A DNA stretch of 64,000 bases. It comes from JAJZQZ01 sp963790415 (GTDB taxonomy: Bacteria; Actinomycetota; Thermoleophilia; RBG-16-64-13). A model generated the notes under the pieces. That model did not search any database and had not been told where the DNA came from. It saw only the letters and a program-made list of their open reading frames with translations. Location of the stretch: positions 434,001 through 498,000 of the forward strand of contig CAWBOK010000001.1 in assembly GCA_963790415.1 (NCBI GenBank), given 5' to 3'. The position numbers and the translations under genes are program-made. Every line of letters starts with the position of its first letter. Position 1 is the stretch's first letter. Below, piece after piece: positions 47,019 through 55,096 of the stretch.

Positions 47019-47294
47019 TCAATCAGTCTTGCGCTCGAGGTAGAACTGGGAGAAATGGATGAAGTTCGGGGGGAACAGCGCCACCCGGTCGCCGTCGACG
47101 ACCGAGGCGACCTGTGCGACCAACACATGGTTCCTATAGATCACGTTGACCTCGTCGGGCCGGATGCCGAGGGCGGCCATGAGGTCACTCACCGCCCAGG
47201 GTCCATCGCCGGACAACTCGACGACGCCCTCGCCGCCCACGAAACCGGGCGCCTTCTCTCTCAAGACAGACCCTAGTTTCACCGTCGCCTGCAT
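47019..47294 (-). CDS. MoaD/ThiS-like protein without C-terminal Gly-Gly (c)
   Basis: A 91-residue beta-grasp protein (MQATVKLGSVLREKAPG; VSDLMAALGIRPDEV; GDRVALFPPNFIHFSQFY). It extends past the FPP position with a charged tail (LERKTD) and lacks Gly-Gly. The ATG at 47294 is favoured over 47303 because GAGGAG is 9 nt upstream of it and immediately abuts the other. It is the next gene after AOR-2 on the minus strand, separated by a strong hairpin. It may be a structural partner of AOR-2 rather than a sulfur donor. Confidence 0.72.
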   Translation of the reverse strand: MQATVKLGSVLREKAPGFVGGEGVVELSGDGPWAVSDLMAALGIRPDEVNVIYRNHVLVAQVASVVDGDRVALFPPNFIHFSQFYLERKTD

Positions 47295-47333
47295 CCGATA
47301 CATCTCCTCAACGGCAAATCGTCAACGGGAGGT

Positions 47334-47373
47334 AACGTGACGGGGGAGGGCGTCGGCCCTCCCCCGTCACGTT
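47334..47373. terminator. Perfect 18-bp hairpin downstream of AOR-2
   Basis: AACGTGACGGGGGAGGGC and GCCCTCCCCCGTCACGTT form an uninterrupted stem around a 4-nt GTCG loop, 23 nt after the AOR-2 stop. No T-run follows on either strand, so it may lower read-through into the MoaD-like genes or stabilise the 3' end of the AOR mRNA. Confidence 0.6.
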
Positions 47374-47395
47374 GCAAGAAGCGCGGAAGTGCTAC

Positions 47396-49149
47396 TTACC
47401 CGAGTTCGATCACCGGGCTCCAAGCACACACCTTGTCGAGTTCCGAGGCGGCGACATCCCACACCACGTTGTGCGGTGGCAACGTCTCGGTGGAGAAGAA
47501 CTCCGGCAGGCGATCGTCGGCCTCGGTAAGCCCCGCACCACGGTTGAAGCCCCGTTCCACCTCGAGGACCTTAGCTCCGGCGGCGGCCATGTCGGCCACC
47601 GAGATCTCCACTCCGTACTTGGCCGAGACCAATCTCGGGGATGGCGGCCAGCGAATCGGGCTGATCGAGGCAGGGGAAGGCCAGAAAGAGGCACAGACCG
47701 GTGGAGTCGAAGAACCCCGCCGTGGCCTCTTGCAGGTTCTGAGAGAGGCCGCACTGTCCCTGTGCCACGAGGGGATCGACGCTGCCCCCCACCCCGAGGA
47801 CGTTGGTGGCCACCGCGTAGCCGGCGGTGTGATCGGCACCCATGGTTGACGTGGCATAGGTCACGCCGATGCCCTTGATGCCGCGGGGATCGTAGGCCGG
47901 CATGCTCTGGTTCTTCACCGTCGGCACGTGGGTGACGCCGAACGCCTTGCCGGCGTGGCCGGCGCCGTTGCCGAGCTTCTTGCCCAGGTCGGTGTTGTTG
48001 CGAACCTCTTCGAACAACTCGATCATGCGCGCCGCGTCGCCCCAGGGCAGGAGACCACCGTCCATGGCTACGCCGAAGGTACCGCCCATCTCGATGGTGT
48101 CCAGTCCGATGTCGTCGCAGAGGTAGTCCATGCGGGCGATGGCGTCGATGTCGGCGTTGTCGCAGTTGGCGCCCAGTGCCCAGATGGTCTCGTACTCGAC
48201 ACCGGACGAGATGTACTTGCCATCCTTGTCGTTGTACACGTTCGAGCAGTGGATGATGCAACCGGTCATGCAGCCATGGCTGCGTTTGCCGCCCCGGTCC
48301 TCGCAGTTCTGGTGCACCGTCTCGCCGGAGATGGCCTCAGCCTGCTCGAAGCGGCCGTCGTGGAAGTTGTGCGTGGGGAGCGCCGCCGGCCTCGTTGATG
48401 ATGTTGACCAGGATAGCGGTACCGAAGTTGGTGAGGCCCTGGCTCGTGACCGGGTGGGCCTTGATGCCGTCGACCAGGGTCTTGCGGGCCTTATCGAAAC
48501 GCGCGACGTCCTTGATCGGAGCGCGGTCGGCGCCGGCATCGTCGATGACGATGGCCTTCAGCCCCCGGGCGCCCATGACCGCACCCACGCCGCCGCGGCC
48601 AGCGTGGCGGGCGGGGTTGCCTTCAGGATCGGTGGTAGCCACAGTGGAATTGCGCATGCCGTACTCGCCCGCCGGGCCGACCTGGATGGTTGCCACTTTA
48701 GCACCGTAGGCGGCCCGCAATGCAGCGGCGGTATCGTAGTTGGCTTTGCCCCAGAAGGCGGCGCCGTCGTCCATCCGAGCGCCGTCTTTGGACACGTGCA
48801 GCACGTACTTCTTGCCCTTGGGATCGCCCTGCACGATGATCGCGGCGATGCCCAGCCGGCCCAGACGGCCCGCTGCCTGGCCACCGGAGTTGGCCTCCTT
48901 GATGCCTCCGGTCAGGGGGCTCTTGCATCCCACCGAGATCCGGCCCGAGTTGGGGGCGGTGGTGCCGGCCAGCAGGCCGGGAGCGAACACGATCTTGTTA
49001 TCCGGGCCCAGGGCGTCGGCCTTGGGGTCTACTTCTCGGGCGATGAGGGTGGACGTGAGAGCCCGGCCGCCCAATACCGCAAGGTCGGCAGACGCTTCCT
49101 CGAAAACGGCGGTGCCGGCACCAACATCGACGCGCAGGATCTTTGCCAT
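47396..49149 (-). pseudogene. Aldehyde:ferredoxin oxidoreductase family protein (AOR-2), two +1 frameshifts
   Basis: A second AOR-family tungstopterin enzyme, about 583 residues after repair. Frames change near 48385 (NEAGG then LPTHNFHDGRFEQAE) and near 47625 (AAIPE then VSAKYGVEISVADM); one extra base at each explains them. The N-terminus MAKILRVDVGAG, the pterin loop RGGVGAVMGARGLKAIVIDD, the cluster cysteines in HGCMTGCIIHC and DSTGLCLF, and the C-terminus are all conserved. AAGGAAGGGG precedes the ATG. Its neighbours are three MoaD-like genes and an aminotransferase, fitting oxidation of amino-acid-derived aldehydes. It is clearly divergent from AOR-1. Confidence 0.85.
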
Positions 49150-49232
49150 GAATACCCCTTCCTTTCGTTGAGACATCGCTGAGGAAGAGCGAAAGCCCCC
49201 GGCCATGCTCCTCACTGCCTTCGGCCACCTTA

Positions 49233-49348
49233 CTCTAGAAGGCTGTCGAAAAGTGACGCTTTGCCACCAGGGGACGATGGGCAGGTGCGAGAAAAGGACG
49301 CAGGAAGCGCTCGTAGCAGCGCTACGTGCGCGACCAACGACGCCGTGT
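49233..49348. repeat. Repeat copy 2 (paired with 45561-45676)
   Basis: Starts CTCTAGAAGGCTGTCGAAAA and aligns with copy 1 in the same orientation, best over 70 bp. It lies about 85 bp upstream of the AOR-2 start. The remaining DNA to the MntA gene (49349-49526) shows nothing I can identify. Confidence 0.6.
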
Positions 49349-49526
49349 CACGCCGGCCGGTGCGCTCTGGCGGCCAAGGCTTCGGTTTTCCACAGCCTCC
49401 TGGGCCGATTGCGGTCATACTACCCCAACAAGAGCATATGGAACCAGCGGCGGAAACCGTAGCCCAGCGTGAACATCACGCCCGGACTCGACGCCGTCGC
49501 GCCTATCTGCTTTGATAGGCCCTATC

Positions 49527-49958
49527 ATGGACGAGGATCTCATCCAGAAAGCCAGGACGGTCGCCGAGGAACTGTTGCCCGCGTTCGATGTGCTGGCCGC
49601 ATACGCCTACGGCAGCCGGGTATCGGGCGCGCCGCGCGCGGACAGCGACCTTGATGTGAGTTGCTTCCTCCGTGGATACCGGGACGGCGCCCGTCTGTCT
49701 CTGCGCGACGAGCTCGCGCTGGCGGACAGGATGACGGACCGCCTGCAGGTTGACGTCGACTTCCGGGATCTGAGCGGGGCTCCGCTGGAGGTCCGGGGCC
49801 GCATTCTGGAGGAGGGGGTGCGCATCTACTCGGGCGACTTCCACGAGCGGGTCGAGCTCGAGGCCGACACCTACTCACGCTATCACGACTACAAATCGGA
49901 GTTCGAGGAGCTGGCCCGCATTCGCCTTCAGCGCATCGCTGCTCGGGGCCTGGGATGA
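49527..49958 (+). CDS. mntA: MntA-type nucleotidyltransferase antitoxin
   Basis: A 143-residue minimal nucleotidyltransferase with the signature YGSRVSGAPRADSDLDVS (GS-x10-DxD) and a later Asp in LQVDVDFRDLSG that completes the metal site. In studied MntA/HepT pairs MntA inactivates the HepT RNase by adding AMPs to a tyrosine near its active site. The ATG at 49527 is chosen; a TTG at 49512 would add five residues. The HepT gene begins 10 nt after its stop. Confidence 0.88.
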   Translation: MDEDLIQKARTVAEELLPAFDVLAAYAYGSRVSGAPRADSDLDVSCFLRGYRDGARLSLRDELALADRMTDRLQVDVDFRDLSGAPLEVRGRILEEGVRIYSGDFHERVELEADTYSRYHDYKSEFEELARIRLQRIAARGLG

Positions 49959-49968
49959 CCGCACGCCG

Positions 49969-50397
49969 ATGATGGCGCAGCCCAAAGTGACGATGCTTCT
50001 CGAGCGGCTCGGGATCTATGTGGCCGAGCTGAGACGACTCGCCGCGATCCCCGAAGGGGATCTACTGGCCGACCCCGACAAAGTCGCCAGCGCCAAATAC
50101 AACTTCGTCGCGGCGATCGAAGCCTGCATCGACATAGCGAACCACGTGATCGCCGCCGAGGGGTTCCGGCCTCCCAAAGACAACGCCGACAGTTTCGTGG
50201 TGCTTGTGGAGAGGGGTGTACTCCCGGAGGCTATGCGTGAGCATTTGCGGTCGATGGCCCGGTTCCGCAACCGCCTCGTCCACATCTACTGGGACGTCGA
50301 CGACGACCTCGTGGCTGAGTACCTCCACGGCCCACTCAGCGACCTCGACCGGTTCGCCCGGGAGATCTCGCAGCGGATGGTGGCGTCGGGAGAATAG
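49969..50397 (+). CDS. hepT: HepT-type ribonuclease toxin
   Basis: A 142-residue HEPN-fold RNase. The catalytic R-x4-6-H motif and the modifiable tyrosine are together in FRNRLVHIYWDVD. The helical N-terminus (ASAKYNFVAAIEACIDIANHVI) is typical. Forms a toxin-antitoxin pair with MntA just upstream. The ATG at 49969 is followed directly by a second ATG. Convergent with the Ntn hydrolase gene, 40 nt apart. Confidence 0.9.
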   Translation: MMAQPKVTMLLERLGIYVAELRRLAAIPEGDLLADPDKVASAKYNFVAAIEACIDIANHVIAAEGFRPPKDNADSFVVLVERGVLPEAMREHLRSMARFRNRLVHIYWDVDDDLVAEYLHGPLSDLDRFAREISQRMVASGE

Positions 50398-50437
50398 GCC
50401 CGCAACGCCTTCTGGCCCGAGCCTGAGGCGCGATCGG

Positions 50438-51076
50438 CTACCACCAGAGCCGGCGGACGTGGAACTTCCGGCCCTCTTCGTGCAGACCGAGGTCGAGGTC
50501 GGGGCTGACTTCCCGGGAGAGAGCACCGAGGAGGCTGAAGCAGGCGAGTACCGCTTGGACGGCGCGGTCCCGCGTCGGCGGGCCGGCGCCGGAAAGTAGA
50601 GTCGATTGGACCTCACGCGCCCAACCCAGCGCAACGGTGCGGTCGACGTCTCGAGGCGGGAGAAGGGCGAACCTCACCGACGCCAGAGGGGGAAGCGTGC
50701 CGTCATCCCGGTAGAGTTCTACCCGGGAGGGTCTCGAGGCTGCTGCGCTATCGAGCTGCCGAGCGGGCACCGCCGGTGCGCGGGCCGGCCCAGCGGGCTC
50801 CAGCGACAGCACCACCTCGGTCGACGCTCCACAATCACCGGCGGCGTCGAGAGCCAGGGACACGACCGCATGGATCTCCGCCACGCTGGGGTTCGGCCGA
50901 TTGGCAAGGGATTCCTTGACCCGGGCAAGCACATCCGTCCGCCCGCCTCCGGAGACGAGGCCCCACGAGGCCACGGCCAGCTTGCCGACCCCGTCGACCG
51001 GCGCCGAGCCCCGGTCGTGGAGCTCGCGGGTATCGGCCGCCACGACCGCGCCGCCCTCGAAAACCATCCCTACCAC
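50438..51076 (-). CDS. Proteasome-like Ntn hydrolase, start uncertain
   Basis: The 212 residues from GTG 51076 match the fold of proteasome beta subunits: GMVFEGGAVVAADTRE, a Lys in GVGKLAVA, and GLVSGGGRTDVL. The expected N-terminal nucleophile is just outside the annotated start: codons 51088-51077 read V-T-T-L in frame, and GGAGGAGG sits 4 nt before the GTC at 51088. If GTC (or a miscalled GTG) starts translation, the second Thr becomes Thr1 and Asp falls at 17, Arg at 19, Lys at 34, as in proteasomes. It overlaps the end of the radical SAM gene by 7 nt. A processing peptidase for that gene's product is the natural guess. Confidence 0.65.
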   Translation of the reverse strand: MVGMVFEGGAVVAADTRELHDRGSAPVDGVGKLAVASWGLVSGGGRTDVLARVKESLANRPNPSVAEIHAVVSLALDAAGDCGASTEVVLSLEPAGPARAPAVPARQLDSAAASRPSRVELYRDDGTLPPLASVRFALLPPRDVDRTVALGWAREVQSTLLSGAGPPTRDRAVQAVLACFSLLGALSREVSPDLDLGLHEEGRKFHVRRLWW

Positions 51077-52314
51077 GAGCGTCGTGACCCGCCCTCCTCC
51101 CGCACCTCACCCGGTCTCCACGCGTACACCGCGCGGCGGAGCCCGCAGCGGTCCTCCGGCTCGTCCGGCCCGCCGCGCGCCAGCCAGGCCCGGCCCATAC
51201 ACCCGCCCGCACAGTGGGCCCGCCCAGGACACTCGGCACAGGCGACGATCCGTGACGCCCGGCTACAACTGAGAGCCTGGGCCTCCGCCCACAGAGGCAC
51301 CGCGTCCCGGATCGCCTCAGCCAGAGAGCGTTCGTAGACGTCTCGGGCGGCGAACCTCTCGACCGGGAAGAGGTGGCAGGGGAAAAGAAGGCCGCGGGTG
51401 TTCAAGTAGAGGTGGTCGGCGAAGTCACACGCGCCCTCCCTCGGGTGGTCGCGGCCGGCGAGCCAGGAGGGGGCCACGACGGTGCCACGCTCCTCCGCCC
51501 GGCGACGGAAGACGGGGTCATCGTGGTACCGATCGAGCAGGTCGGCGTACTGGAAGCCGGTCGGGGGCTCTAGGCCGGTGCTGGTCCGGGCCCGCCCATG
51601 ACGAACCACGGATGCGCTTGTGACCTCATCCACGCCCAGTTCCTCGACCAAGGCGAAGAGGGAGGGCAGGTCGTCCATGTTGTGGCGCATCTCGGTGAAG
51701 GCGACGCGCGTCCGCACCCCGGCCGCCACCAATGGGCGCAGCCCTGCGATGGCGGCCGCGAAGGCTCCGGACCCCCGGATGAGGTCGTGGGTCTCCGGCC
51801 GGGAGCCATCCAGGCTTGCCTGGACCCAGAACTCGAACCCGCCTCCCTGTGACGGGCCGCCGGCCCCGATCCGAGCCACCTCCGCCAGCACCTCGGCGTC
51901 GGCCGGCGAGAAGAGCATCGCGTTCGTCTGGAAGCAGATCGTCCGGAGACCGGCGAGGTCCGCCGCGAAACGGAGCACAGTCACCCACCCGGGATGCGTG
52001 AGGACCTCACCCCCGGTGAGGTTCAGGGTCGTGCCGCCCAACTCGGCGAACTCGGCGGCGACGCGGCAGAGGTCGCCGACAGGCACCGGGGGGACGGTGC
52101 TGAACAAGGGGCTCCCCACCCAACAGTGGCCGCAGGCCAGGTTGCAGCCCTCGGTGAGGACAAGCGTCAATGTCGAGGGACGTCGCAGGCCCGCCGCATC
52201 AAGGGCGTGAAGGGCCGCCTCGACCTCCGCCCGTTCACCACTACGCTGGTGCTCACCGGCAACCACGAGCCGCCTCCTCACCGCCACAGAGCCCGCCTTG
52301 ACGCCTCCGATCAC
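51070..52314 (-). CDS. Radical SAM protein with SPASM domain
   Basis: A 414-residue enzyme. The SAM-binding 4Fe-4S is held by C57-x3-C61-x2-C64 (EGCNLACGHCW), with LNLTGGEVLTHP contacting SAM. The C-terminal SPASM region has C296, C313, C350 and C359-x2-C362-x5-C368-x3-C372-x17-C390, enough for two auxiliary clusters. Such proteins modify ribosomal peptides or activate enzymes. Start GTG 52314; later GTGs at the SVAV segment are possible. It overlaps the Ntn hydrolase gene, suggesting one peptide maturation system. No convincing precursor peptide is visible. Confidence 0.86.
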   Translation of the reverse strand: MIGGVKAGSVAVRRRLVVAGEHQRSGERAEVEAALHALDAAGLRRPSTLTLVLTEGCNLACGHCWVGSPLFSTVPPVPVGDLCRVAAEFAELGGTTLNLTGGEVLTHPGWVTVLRFAADLAGLRTICFQTNAMLFSPADAEVLAEVARIGAGGPSQGGGFEFWVQASLDGSRPETHDLIRGSGAFAAAIAGLRPLVAAGVRTRVAFTEMRHNMDDLPSLFALVEELGVDEVTSASVVRHGRARTSTGLEPPTGFQYADLLDRYHDDPVFRRRAEERGTVVAPSWLAGRDHPREGACDFADHLYLNTRGLLFPCHLFPVERFAARDVYERSLAEAIRDAVPLWAEAQALSCSRASRIVACAECPGRAHCAGGCMGRAWLARGGPDEPEDRCGLRRAVYAWRPGEVREEGGSRRSW

Positions 52315-52537
52315 AGAGTAGCATCGGGGGGCGCGCGCAGCCGTTGCCGCCCCACCGGCTCCAGACGGCTCCCGAGATACGCGGAACGGGCGCCCAGACA
52401 GCCGACGTCCTCGAGGCGGGTTCCGGTAGAATGGAGCAGCTGTGCGGAGCAGATCCCCAAACCTCGGTGACCCCGGCCGGTAAGTTGCGGCCCCGGCACG
52501 AGGGCCGGTCGACTCACGAGCCCGTAGGAGTAGAACG

Positions 52538-53451
52538 ATGCACCCTGACCCCCCAGACGATCACGGCCCGAACGGGAAGCACGCAGGGTGCGACTCCACG
52601 ATCCAGGCGACATCCCCGTCGCAGACTGCCTCTCCGCCTGCCCCCCAAGCTGCCGGATGGAGTGCTCTGCAGACGCTGTTGAAGGACACAGGCGGGGTCC
52701 TCGTCGCCTTTTCGGGAGGTGTCGACTCGACCCTCCTACTGGCCGCCGGCCGCATTGCGTTGGGGAACCGAGTGCTGGCCGTGACCGCTCTATCCGAGAC
52801 CTATCCCAAGGAAGAGGCTGAAGGCGCCGAGCGTCTTGCGCACTCCCTTGGCGTTGCGCATCGCTTCGTGGTCTCGGAGGAACTCGATCTACCCGAGTTC
52901 ACCCGCAACCCGCGAAACCGGTGCTACTTCTGCAAGAAGGAGCTCTTCTCCAAGCTCATCGACGTGGCGGCGGGAGAAGGCCTCGCCTGTGTAGTCGACG
53001 GCTCGAACCTCGACGACCTGAGCGACCACCGTCCCGGCTCGCAGGCGGCATCAGAGCTGGCCGTGCGGAGCCCCCTCAGGGATGCCGGACTCACCAAAGT
53101 CGACATCAGAGCCTTGTCCCGCTGGCTGGAGCTGCCCACGTGGGACAAGCCTTCATTCGCCTGCCTCTCTTCGCGCTTCCCGTACGGGACGGCGATCACG
53201 CGCGAGCGCGTGGGCCGGGTGGGCAGGGCCGAGCGCGAGCTCCGCGGGCTGGGCTTCACCCAGTTACGCCTCCGGTACCATGGAGACGTGGGCCGCCTTG
53301 AGGTCCTGTCAGAACAGTTCGGCCTACTGCTGGAGCCGGGCATGGCCGAGCGGGTCGTCGTCATCGTCAAGGAAGCGGGCTTCACCTATGTCGCCTTCGA
53401 TCTGCAGGGCTACCGCACCGGCAGCATGAACGAGACTCCCCAGGTGGGCGT

Positions 53452-53455
<4 letters not shown>
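52538..53455 (+). CDS. larE: Pyridinium-3,5-bisthiocarboxylate synthase LarE (sulfur insertion)
   Basis: Adds sulfur to the pyridinium dicarboxylate mononucleotide on the way to the nickel-pincer nucleotide. The 305-residue protein has an ATP PP-loop FSGGVDSTLL (58-67) and Cys residues C129-x2-C132 (NRCYFCKK) and C209 (SFACLSSRFPYG). Lactobacillus LarE gives up sulfur from the Cys equivalent to C209. Forms with three cysteines, as here, are known to hold a [4Fe-4S] cluster and act catalytically. The first ~40 residues are a Pro/Ala/Ser-rich extension. GTAGGAG lies 7 nt before the ATG; TAGAAT at 52427-52432 may be its -10. Confidence 0.9.
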
Positions 53456-54255
<800 letters not shown>

Positions 54256-54286
54256 GCCACAACGGACATCGCCCGAAGGCAGCCCG

Positions 54287-55049
54287 ATGACCACCGCGTA
54301 TATCGACGCGTTCAGCGGCGTCAGCGGCGACATGCTGCTCGGCGCTCTGGTCGACGTGGGCCTCTCGCCGGAAGACCTCCAAGCCGCACTGGATACCCTG
54401 GGGGTGGAGGGTCTGCGTCTCAGCAGCACCGTCGAGCGACGAAGCGGCATCGGCGCCGCGCGCGTCATGGTGGACTATCCGCCCCAGCACGGACACCGCC
54501 ACCTTCAGCACATCGTCTCGCTCATCGAGGCCTCCGGCCTCCCTGAGGAGGTCAAAGGACGGTCTGTGGACGTGTTCCTGCGCCTTGCCGAGGCCGAGGC
54601 GGCAGATCCACCGCATCGACCCTCAGCAGGTGCACTTTCACGAGGTGGGAGCCGCCGACGCCATCGCCGACGTCGTCGGCACGGTCTTCGGCTTCCACCA
54701 CTTGGGCATCGACGAGATTCTGATCGGGCCGGTCAACGTCGGCGCAGGGCTGGCCCGCTGCGAACATGGACTTCTCCCGGTGCCCGCGCCGGCCACGCTC
54801 GCGCTCCTCGTCGGCTGGACCTGCCGCTCCGCAGGCCCCAGCCGCGAACTCACCACACCCACCGGCGCAGCCCTCGTGACCACTCTGGGACGCCAGGTGG
54901 AGTCCTTCCCGGCGCTGCGCGTTCGGCGGGTGGGGTACGGCGCAGGCGGGGCCGACACTCCGGAGTGGCCGAACGTGCTCCGAGTGGTTCTGGGGGACCC
55001 CGTGCCACCTCCGATGCCGCGGGGTCCCGTGGCGGCCGCCGCCGGCTGA
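54287..55049 (+). pseudogene. larC: LarC nickel insertase, N-terminal part only, one +1 frameshift
   Basis: LarC inserts nickel into the pincer nucleotide. Frame 1 encodes MTTAYIDAFSGVSGDMLLGA to RLAEAEA; frame 2 continues IHRIDPQQVHFHEVGAADAIADVV to RRVGYGAGGADTPEWPNVLRVVLG. One extra G near 54600 joins them into about 253 residues. That equals the LarC1 part only; the usual C-terminal ~150 residues (LarC2) are absent, since the gene ends soon after PNVLRVVLG. Programmed frameshifting joins LarC1 to LarC2 in Lactobacillus plantarum, but at the C-terminal boundary, not here. It follows larB by 31 nt. Confidence 0.82.
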
Positions 55050-55096
55050 CCCGCGGCCCGCACTGTAGAAGGAAGCCACGCTGACTGGAGGAGCCC

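Noticed and set aside
52311..52613. 100-codon ORF as precursor peptide for the radical SAM enzyme
   Set aside because: It ends right at the radical SAM start, but it is antisense to the larE promoter and start, has no leader/core pattern and has composition typical of a shadow ORF. Kept only as a weak lead.
54585..54620. Programmed frameshift in larC
   Set aside because: Lactobacillus larC uses programmed frameshifting at the LarC1/LarC2 boundary. Here the break is near residue 106, shows no slippery heptamer, and fits the +1 insertion pattern of the whole window.
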